From Acetatifactor aquisgranensis (GTDB taxonomy: Bacteria; Bacillota; Clostridia; Lachnospirales; Lachnospiraceae): DNA of 64,000 nt. The DNA lies in NCBI RefSeq assembly GCF_943193215.1, contig NZ_CALPDH010000002.1:62001-126000 (forward strand). The letters are read 5' to 3'. Shown piece by piece: positions 42,298 through 49,992 of this stretch. The first letter of the stretch is position 1. Each line of letters begins with the position of its first letter. Under the pieces are notes generated by a model. It did not search any database. It was not told where the DNA came from and worked only from the letters and a program-made list of their open reading frames with translations. A program made the position numbers and the translations under genes.

Positions 42298-44721
42298 ATG
42301 GCAATCAAAATCGCGCTGGCAGGCAATCCCAACTGCGGCAAGACAACATTATTCAATGCTCTCACCGGTTCCAACCAGTTCGTGGGGAACTGGCCCGGTG
42401 TGACGGTGGAGAAGAAAGAGGGCAGGCTGAAGAAATCCTACTGCGCCGGAAGCACGGAGGAAGTCATTATTATGGATCTCCCGGGCATCTATTCCCTGTC
42501 CCCCTACACCCTGGAGGAAGTGGTGGCCAGGAACTATCTGATTAACGAAAGGCCCGATGCTATCATCAACATCGTGGACGGCACCAACATCGAGAGGAAC
42601 CTGTACCTGTCCACCCAGATTATGGAGCTGGGCATCCCCGTGGTCATGGCGGTGAACATGATGGACGTGGTGGAGAAGTCAGGGGACAAGATACATACCG
42701 ACAAGCTGGCCGGGAAGCTGGGATGTGAGGTGACTGAGATTTCCGCCCTGAAAGGAACCGGCCTGGAGACGGCTGCGAAAAAAGCCATAACAGCGGCCCG
42801 GAGGAAAGCGGCTGAGACGCCTGTGCATGAATTTGCCCAGAACGTGGAGTCAGCCATCAGAGCCGTAGCGGCGAAGCTGGGGAACGGTGTGCCGCAGGAG
42901 CAGAAGCGCTTCTTTGCCATCAAGCTTCTGGAGAGAGACGACAAAATAGACGCCATGATGAGCAGCGCGCCCGATGTGTCGGCTGAAATCAAGAGTCTGG
43001 AGGATGCCTTTGACGATGACACAGAGAGCATCATCACCAATGAGAGATACGAATACATTTCTTCTATTATAAAGGAGTGCTATACGAAAAAAGGAAAAGA
43101 GAAATTGTCCGTGTCGGATAAGATTGACCGCATCGTCACCAACAGATGGGCTGCGCTGCCTATCTTTGCCGTGGTCATGTTCATCGTGTACTACATCTCC
43201 GTCACCACAGTGGGCACCATCGCCACCGACTGGGCCAATGACGGCGTGTTCGGAGATGGCTGGCATCTGCTGGGCATCGGCGGTTCTGCCTATGATGCGG
43301 CGTGTGAGGAGTTCGCGGAGGCTACCCTGTTCACGGACGAAGTGAAGGCCGCTGTGGAAGCGGCGTCCCGGGCCGGGGTCATCGGCGCGGAGGATGTGCT
43401 GGGGGCTATAGAGGAAAATGACTTCGGCGGCTTTGACGAAGCCTACGGATCCTACGCGGACGCGCTGGCAGAAGCCGGCTTCGACCTGTCGGAAGTGGTG
43501 GATCCCCTGCTGGAGGAGGCTCCCGACCCTGCGGACTACGGCGTGTGGGTGCCCGGCATCCCCGTGCTGGCGGAAAACGGGCTGGAGGCAGTGGGCTGTT
43601 CCGAATGGCTCATGAGCCTGATCCTTGACGGCATCATCGGCGGCGTGGGCGCAGTGCTTGGCTTCGTGCCCCAGATGCTGGTGCTGTTCATCTTCCTGGC
43701 ATTTTTGGAAGCCTGCGGCTATATGGCCAGAGTGGCGTTCATCATGGACAGGATTTTCCGCAAGTTCGGCCTGTCGGGCAAATCCTTCATCCCCATGCTG
43801 ATCGGCAGCGGCTGCGGCGTGCCCGGCATCATGGCGTCCCGCACCATCGAGAACGACAGAGACCGCAAGATGACCATCATGACCACCACCTTCATCCCCT
43901 GCGGCGCGAAGCTTCCCATCATCGCCCTGATAGCCACGGCCCTGTTCGGCGGCTCCGGCCTGGTGGCGGTAAGCGCGTATTTCCTGGGCGTGGCGGCGAT
44001 CGTCATCTCCGGTATCATTTTAAAGAAGACAAAGATGTTCGCGGGAGACCCGGCTCCTTTCGTCATGGAGCTGCCTGCCTACCACTGGCCTACCGTGGGC
44101 AATGTGCTCCGGAGCATGTGGGAGCGGGGATGGTCTTTCATCAAGAAGGCCGGTACCATCATTCTGTTGTCTTCCATCGTCATCTGGGCGGGCTCCTGCT
44201 TCGGCATGGTGGACGGGAGTTTCGGATTCAGCACCGAACTGGAGCTGGCGGACAGCGTCCTGGGCGCGATTGGGAACGGCATCAAATGGATTTTCAGGCC
44301 GCTGGGCTTTGACGATGCCACGGCTGCGATTGCTACCATCATGGGCCTGGTGGCCAAGGAAGAGGTGGTAGGCGTGTTCGGCGTCCTGGACTTTGTCAGC
44401 ATGACCAAGGCGGCAGCCTACGCGTTCCTGGCCTTCAACCTGCTGTGCGCGCCCTGCTTTGCTGCCATCGGCGCCATCAGGCGGGAGATGAACAGCGCAA
44501 AGTGGACCTGGTTCGCCATCGGATATCAGTGCGGATTCGCCTATGTGGTGGCCCTGATCATCTACCAGCTGGGAAGCCTGTTGGGCGGATACGGCAACGT
44601 ATTGGGAACCATAGTGGCGCTGCTGCTGATTGCGGCTTTGGTATATCTGCTGGTGCGCCCTTACAGAGAGAGCGGTACTTTGAAAGTGGATATGAAAAGG
44701 CTGTCTAAGAGTAAGGCATAA
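42298..44721 (+). CDS. feoB: Ferrous iron transporter FeoB
   Basis: 807 residues from ATG 42298 (AGGAGG upstream). The N-terminal GTPase has G1 GNPNCGKT, G3 DLPG and G4 NMMD, followed by a helical GDI-like domain and a polytopic membrane part with the two Gate motifs (CGVPGIMASRTIEN around residue 510). An acidic Ala/Glu-rich segment of about 80-100 residues (roughly 331-430, e.g. DEAYGSYADALAEAGFDLSE) is inserted after the first membrane helix. Operon with both feoA genes; iron control is described at the promoter. Confidence 0.96.
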   Translation: MAIKIALAGNPNCGKTTLFNALTGSNQFVGNWPGVTVEKKEGRLKKSYCAGSTEEVIIMDLPGIYSLSPYTLEEVVARNYLINERPDAIINIVDGTNIERNLYLSTQIMELGIPVVMAVNMMDVVEKSGDKIHTDKLAGKLGCEVTEISALKGTGLETAAKKAITAARRKAAETPVHEFAQNVESAIRAVAAKLGNGVPQEQKRFFAIKLLERDDKIDAMMSSAPDVSAEIKSLEDAFDDDTESIITNERYEYISSIIKECYTKKGKEKLSVSDKIDRIVTNRWAALPIFAVVMFIVYYISVTTVGTIATDWANDGVFGDGWHLLGIGGSAYDAACEEFAEATLFTDEVKAAVEAASRAGVIGAEDVLGAIEENDFGGFDEAYGSYADALAEAGFDLSEVVDPLLEEAPDPADYGVWVPGIPVLAENGLEAVGCSEWLMSLILDGIIGGVGAVLGFVPQMLVLFIFLAFLEACGYMARVAFIMDRIFRKFGLSGKSFIPMLIGSGCGVPGIMASRTIENDRDRKMTIMTTTFIPCGAKLPIIALIATALFGGSGLVAVSAYFLGVAAIVISGIILKKTKMFAGDPAPFVMELPAYHWPTVGNVLRSMWERGWSFIKKAGTIILLSSIVIWAGSCFGMVDGSFGFSTELELADSVLGAIGNGIKWIFRPLGFDDATAAIATIMGLVAKEEVVGVFGVLDFVSMTKAAAYAFLAFNLLCAPCFAAIGAIRREMNSAKWTWFAIGYQCGFAYVVALIIYQLGSLLGGYGNVLGTIVALLLIAALVYLLVRPYRESGTLKVDMKRLSKSKA

Positions 44722-44780
44722 GATAAGCTGGAAAGATTGGATGAATTTTGCAGATAAGTGACATACACATACTATAGAAA

Positions 44781-44820
44781 GAAATGCGCAGACTCCTATA
44801 CGGGGCTGCGCATTTCCCCT
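44781..44820 (+). terminator. Hairpin terminator after feoB
   Basis: GAAATGCGCAG (44781-44791) pairs with CTGCGCATTTC (44806-44816). The 3' tail is CCCC-TGTT rather than a clean T-run, so efficiency is uncertain. Confidence 0.65.
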
Positions 44821-44963
44821 GTTCCTTATGAAATCTGAATAAGCCAGAGCTGCACACTTGACACTGACGAAGAGATAGTGTAATTTAAATTATATATTTG
44901 TATTTAGAAGTATACTTTTGACGACGAAGTCTGAGAATGACAATGTACGTTTTGGAGGATAAA

Positions 44964-45686
44964 GTGATAGATACACTATACATAGTGATGCCTGCTTACA
45001 ATGAAGAAGAAAATATCGGAGAGTCGGTAAAGACGTGGTATCATAACCTCGAAGGAAAATCAGAGGATTCCCGTTTGGTTGTCGCAGACGGCGGCAGCAC
45101 AGATGATACACACAAAATTCTTCTCTCGATGCAAAAAGACTATCCTCAGCTCGTGATTATATCGAATACCAGAAAAGAACATGGCCCAAAGTTGATTGCG
45201 TTATATAAATATGCGATAGAAAATGGCGCTGACTATATCTTTCAGACAGATTCCGACGGTCAGACAAATCCGGATGAATTCTATGCTTTTTGGAAAGAAC
45301 GTGAGGCATATGACGGGATATTCGGAAATCGTCCGGTGCGCGGAGATGGAAAGGCAAGAGCACTTATAGAGAAGGTAGTCTGTATGCTGCTGAAGGCCTT
45401 CTTTGGCGTGAAGATTCCGGATGCAAATGCACCTTTCCGGCTTATGCGGGCAGAGCGTTTAGGACGATATCTTGAAAAACTGCCAGAGGATTATAATATC
45501 CCTAATATTATGATGACAACATATTTTGTATACTATAGAGAACGCATAAAATTTATCGAAATCTCGTTCAAGGCCAGATGTGGGGGAACAAATTCGATTC
45601 ATTTGTGGAAAATAGTCAAAATAGGGTGGAATGCCTTGAAAGATTTTGCGGCATTCAGAGGGGATATGCGGAAGAATGAATATTAA
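44964..45686 (+). CDS. GT2 family glycosyltransferase
   Basis: 240 residues from GTG 44964, chosen because TTGGAGG lies 5 nt upstream; ATG 44937 in frame has no site. GT-A fold: VMPAYNEEENIGES, VVADGGSTDDTH, QTDSDGQTNPDEF (DXD-like metal site), then FRLMRAERLGRYLEKLPEDY. Probably transfers a sugar to polyprenyl phosphate, like dolichyl-phosphate mannose synthases, supplying the membrane protein encoded next. Its base composition is more AT-rich than its neighbours. Overlaps the next gene by 11 bp. Confidence 0.85.
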   Translation: MIDTLYIVMPAYNEEENIGESVKTWYHNLEGKSEDSRLVVADGGSTDDTHKILLSMQKDYPQLVIISNTRKEHGPKLIALYKYAIENGADYIFQTDSDGQTNPDEFYAFWKEREAYDGIFGNRPVRGDGKARALIEKVVCMLLKAFFGVKIPDANAPFRLMRAERLGRYLEKLPEDYNIPNIMMTTYFVYYRERIKFIEISFKARCGGTNSIHLWKIVKIGWNALKDFAAFRGDMRKNEY

Positions 45687-47130
45687 GAAATACTCAAACC
45701 TGATTATTCTGCTGGGGATATTTGCGGCAGCACTCGTTTTTATGTCACAGAGCCCGTTGAATATTTTGCTCTTAAATGGAAATTCAGGCATAGATTCCAG
45801 CGTATTCCGAACGATTGCCATGCAGATGGAAAGGGGGCTGATGCCATATAGGGACAGTTTCGATCACAAGGGGCCGCTTCTCTATATTTATAATTATTTA
45901 GGCCTTTTGATAAAACGTCACAGGGGAATCTGGATTATTGAATTTATTTCCGCGTTTGCGGCTTTTGGTCTGATGTATAAAACAGCAAGACTAAAATGTG
46001 ACAGAATGCGGTCCTTTTTTGTTTTGATAATTTGTGTGGCTCCACTGTACTCATATTTTGAAGGCGGAAATATGACAGAGGAGTATGCATTACCTTTTAT
46101 TATGTCCGCAGTCTATATTTTTGCCGATTATTTCATGAATGACAGAATTACCAGGATGAGACTGGTGATTTGCGGACTTGGATTCGGGGCAGTATGTATG
46201 CTGAGGGTGAACATGATTGCCGTATGGATTGTGTTTTGCTGCGCGGTATTATTGCGAAGTTTTCGGGAGAAACGGTTGGAGGAAATACCACGATTTTTGC
46301 TGTATTTTTTGATGGGAGCCGGAATCATCGTGCTTCCGATATGTTTTTGGCTGATTTTCAATAATGCGTTTGTGGATTTTATAAAGGATTATTTTGTATT
46401 CAATATCATGTATACAAAAGATGCGTTCAGGGCTACGGCATTGAATAAATACAATTCATTCAGCGGCTTTGCCAATAATATCTATGTGCTGACTTCTATT
46501 GTGGTTATCTGCCGTGCCTGCAGGGACAGGAGTCTTTTCCATATTGCTTATCTGGGCTATGAGATAGCCGGGCTGCTGATGATCTGTATGTCAGGGCAAG
46601 GCTACGCACATTATGGAATGGTTCTGGTTCCCGCGCTGGTCTATCCGTTTTCACTGCTTTTGTCGAAAGAGACCATAAGGGAAGAAACATGGATATTGGC
46701 CTTTGTCCTCTATTTCTCGGTGTCAAGGGTGATTCCTGTCTGGATAGGAGGGATTGATAAAACGGCAGAGTATTTATTGATGGAGAACAGGACAAGAGAA
46801 CGGACGGATGCGGTCGGGCAAGTGTGTACTTATATAACGACAAACACGGATATAGATGAGAAAATTATTGTATGGGGAAATTGGAACATTATATATGTGG
46901 AAAGTGAAAGGCTTCCTGCATCAAAATATTCTTACCAGCTGCCGATAGGCAATGTAGATGAAACAATCATGACAGAGTTCTTTGGAGAGTTGAGCGAAAC
47001 GCTTCCCCGTATAGTGGTAATCTCACAGGATGAAAGGATTGAGGAAATATTGGGTTTTCTCAACGAACATCAGTATGCCTGTACCTTTGAAGTGGATGGA
47101 TTCGCTGTGTATAGTCGGGGACTGTATTGA
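45676..47130 (+). CDS. Polytopic GT39/ArnT-like glycosyltransferase
   Basis: 484 residues with about 10-11 membrane helices. After the first helix, DSSVFRTIAMQMERGLMPYR and SFDHKGPLLYIYNYLG match the first extracytoplasmic loop of GT39/ArnT-type enzymes (acidic residue, then PYRD-DHKGP). A soluble C-terminal tail follows. The ATG at 45676 overlaps the GT2 stop. Likely uses the polyprenyl-phosphate sugar made by its partner to modify an envelope glycan or protein. AT-rich compared with flanking genes, suggesting acquisition with the GT2 gene. Confidence 0.8.
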   Translation: MNIKKYSNLIILLGIFAAALVFMSQSPLNILLLNGNSGIDSSVFRTIAMQMERGLMPYRDSFDHKGPLLYIYNYLGLLIKRHRGIWIIEFISAFAAFGLMYKTARLKCDRMRSFFVLIICVAPLYSYFEGGNMTEEYALPFIMSAVYIFADYFMNDRITRMRLVICGLGFGAVCMLRVNMIAVWIVFCCAVLLRSFREKRLEEIPRFLLYFLMGAGIIVLPICFWLIFNNAFVDFIKDYFVFNIMYTKDAFRATALNKYNSFSGFANNIYVLTSIVVICRACRDRSLFHIAYLGYEIAGLLMICMSGQGYAHYGMVLVPALVYPFSLLLSKETIREETWILAFVLYFSVSRVIPVWIGGIDKTAEYLLMENRTRERTDAVGQVCTYITTNTDIDEKIIVWGNWNIIYVESERLPASKYSYQLPIGNVDETIMTEFFGELSETLPRIVVISQDERIEEILGFLNEHQYACTFEVDGFAVYSRGLY

Positions 47131-47169
47131 TGGGAAAGCAGAAAAAATTTTATTCAGGAGGAAGATACA

Positions 47170-47340
47170 ATGAACCGTTTTGAATATGTCATAGTATCGA
47201 TTGACGGAGATTATGCCAATCTGAAGCGCACGGACATCGAATCCGACGAGCTGAAGCTGGTGGCCAGGGCGCTTCTGCCGCCGGAAATCACAGAGGGGAC
47301 GAGACTCCTCTACGAATGGATGAGCTACAGCATCCTGTAA
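47170..47340 (+). CDS. Small conserved-looking protein of 56 residues
   Basis: Short gene with AGGAGG and good spacing before ATG 47170. The product begins MNRFEYVIVSIDGDYANLKR and ends LLYEWMSYSIL. The composition is that of a small soluble alpha/beta protein. I do not recognise a domain; similar small genes sit next to rimP in related genomes as far as I recall. It follows the glycosyltransferase gene by 39 bp. Confidence 0.75.
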   Translation: MNRFEYVIVSIDGDYANLKRTDIESDELKLVARALLPPEITEGTRLLYEWMSYSIL

Positions 47341-47411
47341 TTCTTTTTTGCGCCGAAACCGGTCTCTTGCGTAAAAGACGCAAAGAACTTTACAAAAATT
47401 TAAGAAAACTA

Positions 47412-47440
47412 TTGACAATTCCCACATTTGGGTCTACACT
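47412..47440 (+). promoter_or_regulatory. Promoter of the rimP-nusA-infB operon
   Basis: TTGACA (47412-47417), 17-bp spacer, TACACT (47435-47440). The leader to rimP is about 130 nt. Confidence 0.78.
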
Positions 47441-47465
47441 GAACTTGTAAATGATGATTATTAAG

Positions 47466-47493
47466 GTAAGAGTGGCTTGCAAGCCACTCTTAC
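47466..47493 (+). promoter_or_regulatory. 28-bp perfect palindrome in the rimP leader
   Basis: GTAAGAGTGGCTTG followed immediately by its reverse complement CAAGCCACTCTTAC. In RNA it would form a 12-bp hairpin with a 4-nt loop about 25 nt from the predicted 5' end. No T-run follows, so it may stabilise or regulate the operon message. Confidence 0.7.
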
Positions 47494-47575
47494 TTGCATG
47501 TTGGAAGAGTTTTACGAGAGAGCGCTTTACGGCATTTCACAAAGGATGCGGAGAAAAGCGCAACGGAGGTTTGGA

Positions 47576-48040
47576 ATGTCACGCAGAGAAGACTATGAGA
47601 TCAGGACACAGGCCTTGCTGGAGCCTATAGCAGAGGCTAACGGCGTGTCCATCTATGATGTGGAATATGTAAAGGAGGGCGCGGATTACCATCTGTGCGC
47701 CTATATCGACAAGCCTGAGGGCGTGAACATCCAGGACTGTGAGAATGTGAGCCGTGCCCTGTCGGACGCCCTGGACAGAGAGGATTTCATCGCGGACGCC
47801 TATGTGCTGGAGGTCAGCAGTCCGGGACTGGGCCGCGCCCTGAGAAAGGATAAGCATCTCCAGGCCGCCATCGGTGAGGATGTGGAAATCAAGCTGTTCA
47901 AGCCCATTGACAAATGTAAGGAGTTTTCAGGTGCGCTGGAACGTTTTGACGGTGAAAGCGTTACCATCCTGGAGGGAGAGACGGAGAGGACTTTCAAGCG
48001 CGCGGATGTGGCGCTGATTCGCCTGGCAGTGGATTTTTGA
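47576..48040 (+). CDS. rimP: Ribosome maturation factor
   Basis: 154 residues from ATG 47576 (ACGGAGG upstream). Needed for 30S subunit maturation. Two-domain RimP pattern: SIYDVEYVKEGADYHLCAYI, DCENVSRALSDALDREDFI, YVLEVSSPGLGRALRK and the Sm-like C-terminal domain. An upstream in-frame ATG (47477) would read through the leader palindrome and is unlikely. Confidence 0.93.
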   Translation: MSRREDYEIRTQALLEPIAEANGVSIYDVEYVKEGADYHLCAYIDKPEGVNIQDCENVSRALSDALDREDFIADAYVLEVSSPGLGRALRKDKHLQAAIGEDVEIKLFKPIDKCKEFSGALERFDGESVTILEGETERTFKRADVALIRLAVDF

Positions 48041-48101
48041 GGAAGGGATTTACTTACTATTTTGGAGACAAAAGGATTGGCAAATAGCCGGAACGGAGGA
48101 A

Positions 48102-49385
48102 ATGATGAACAAGGAATTGATGGAAGCGCTTGACATTTTGGAAAAGGAGAAGGAAATCAGCAAGGAGACCCTGTTCGAGGCAATCGAGAACTCGCTGTTG
48201 ACTGCCTGCAAGAACCACTTTGGCAAGGCGGACAATGTGCATGTGGAGATAGACAGGGAGACCTGCGATTTTCTGGTATATGCAGAAAAGGAAGTAGTCG
48301 CCGCCGAGGAAGAGGTGGAGGACGACTGCCTGCAGATATCCCTGGAAAATGCAAGAGAGATTTCCTCCATGGCGAAAGCGGGCGATATGATTCATGTGGA
48401 GATCAAATCCAAGGAATTCGGACGTATCGCCACCCAGAACGCCAAGAACGTCATCTTACAGAAAATCCGCGAAGAAGAGAGAAGCGTTATCTATAATCAG
48501 TATTATGAGAAAGAAAAGGATGTGGTCACAGGTGTGGTCCAGCGGTATCTGGGCAGGAACATAAGCATCAATCTGGGCAAGGCGGACGCCATGCTCAGCG
48601 AGAGCGAGCAGGTGAAAGGAGAAAGCTTCCGGCCCACGGAGCGCATAAAGGTGTACATCCTGGAGGTGAAGAACACGCCCAAAGGCCCCCGCATCAATGT
48701 GAGCCGCACCCATCCGGAGCTGGTGAAGCGCCTGTTCGAGTCCGAGGTGACGGAGATTAAGGACGGCACCGTGGAAATCAAGAGCATCGCCAGGGAGGCC
48801 GGAAGCCGCACCAAGATTGCCGTGTGGAGCCACAACCCCAACGTGGATCCGGTGGGAGCCTGCGTGGGCATGAACGGAGCCAGGGTGAACGCCATCGTGG
48901 ATGAGCTGCGGGGCGAGAAGATAGATATCGTGAACTGGGATGAGAACCCGGGCAACCTGATTCAGAACGCCCTGTCCCCCGCGAAGATAGTGGCAGTGTT
49001 CGCAGATCCCGATGAGAAGACAGCAAAAGTAGTGGTGCCGGATTATCAGCTGTCCCTGGCCATCGGCAAGGAGGGCCAGAACGCAAGGCTCGCGGCCAGG
49101 CTGACCGGCTATAAGATAGATATCAAGTCCGAGACCCAGGCCAAGGACGCGCCGGGATTCCGCTACGAGGATTATATAGAGGAAGACTACGAAGACTATG
49201 AGGAGTACGAAGATGGCGCGGAGGAAGGGGACGCAGAAGAGTATGCAGAGGAAGAGGACGGCGGGTATGGGGAACCGGACAGCCTGACGGAACCGGAAAG
49301 CTATGAGGAAACTGCGGAACCGGACAGTTACGAAGAGGACGGAGTATATGAGGAAAGCGGGGAAGATCCCGTATATGAGGAGTAA
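48102..49385 (+). CDS. nusA: Transcription termination/antitermination factor with acidic tail
   Basis: 427 residues. NusA N-terminal RNAP-binding domain (about 1-130), S1 domain (VVTGVVQRYLGRNISINLGK), and two KH domains (AREAGSRTKIAVWSHNPNVD, VGMNGARVNAIVDELRGEKI, LSLAIGKEGQNARLAARLTG). The last ~75 residues are almost all Glu, Asp, Tyr and Gly (EDYEDYEEYEDGAEEGDAEE). GGAGG precedes ATG 48102; the next codon is also ATG. Confidence 0.96.
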   Translation: MMNKELMEALDILEKEKEISKETLFEAIENSLLTACKNHFGKADNVHVEIDRETCDFLVYAEKEVVAAEEEVEDDCLQISLENAREISSMAKAGDMIHVEIKSKEFGRIATQNAKNVILQKIREEERSVIYNQYYEKEKDVVTGVVQRYLGRNISINLGKADAMLSESEQVKGESFRPTERIKVYILEVKNTPKGPRINVSRTHPELVKRLFESEVTEIKDGTVEIKSIAREAGSRTKIAVWSHNPNVDPVGACVGMNGARVNAIVDELRGEKIDIVNWDENPGNLIQNALSPAKIVAVFADPDEKTAKVVVPDYQLSLAIGKEGQNARLAARLTGYKIDIKSETQAKDAPGFRYEDYIEEDYEDYEEYEDGAEEGDAEEYAEEEDGGYGEPDSLTEPESYEETAEPDSYEEDGVYEESGEDPVYEE

Positions 49386-49393
49386 GGATTCAT

Positions 49394-49666
49394 ATGGCAA
49401 AAAAGATTCCTTTGAGGCAGTGCGTGGGCTGCGGTGAGATGAAAGGGAAGCGGGACATGATGAGGGTCCTGAAAACAGCCGAAAATGAGATATGCCTGGA
49501 CATAACAGGCAAGAAGAACGGAAGAGGCGCATATGTTTGTAAGAGCAGGGAATGCCTGCTCAAGGCCAGAAAGAACAAAGGTCTGGAGCGCTCCTTCAAA
49601 ATGAGTATTCCGAGTGAAGTATATGATACTTTAGAGGGGGAGTTTGAAAAGCTTGAAGCAGAATAA
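49394..49666 (+). CDS. rnpM: YlxR/RnpM-type RNA-binding protein
   Basis: 90 residues; the motif RQCVGCGEMKGKRDMMRVLK and the GRGAYVCKSRECLLKA block define the YlxR family (DUF448). The Bacillus homologue binds RNase P RNA and modulates it. It lies 8 bp after nusA and overlaps the next gene. Confidence 0.92.
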   Translation: MAKKIPLRQCVGCGEMKGKRDMMRVLKTAENEICLDITGKKNGRGAYVCKSRECLLKARKNKGLERSFKMSIPSEVYDTLEGEFEKLEAE

Positions 49667-49973
49667 GATTTTATCGCTTTTGGGAATCGCCATGAAAGGA
49701 CGCAATCTGGTCAGCGGCGAATTTCAGACACTGGATGCAATCAGAAGTGGCTCCGCCATGCTGGTGATCATTGCGGAGGACGCGTCGGGCAATACCAGAA
49801 AGTTATTTACCGATAAATGTTCCTACTACGGAGTCCCGGTGGAGATATTCGGGACAAAGGCAGAGCTGGGGAGAGCTATCGGTAAGGATTTCAGGTCATC
49901 GCTGGGCGTGTGCGACGCGGGATTAGCGGATGTGATAAGCAGACAACTGAAAGAGAGGGAATCAGCCGTTTAA
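49653..49973 (+). CDS. L7Ae-type K-turn-binding protein (YlxQ-like)
   Basis: About 106 residues. L7Ae/L30e fold: LGIAMKGRNLVSGEFQTLDA, AMLVIIAEDASGNTRKLFTD, YYGVPVEIFGTKAELGRAIG. The TTG at 49653 is 10 nt after a GGGGGAG site and overlaps the rnpM end; TTG 49644 is the alternative. Members bind kink-turn RNA; a role in ribosome assembly fits the operon. Confidence 0.87.
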   Translation: MKQNKILSLLGIAMKGRNLVSGEFQTLDAIRSGSAMLVIIAEDASGNTRKLFTDKCSYYGVPVEIFGTKAELGRAIGKDFRSSLGVCDAGLADVISRQLKERESAV

Positions 49974-49992
49974 GGCAGAAATGGAGGGAAGC

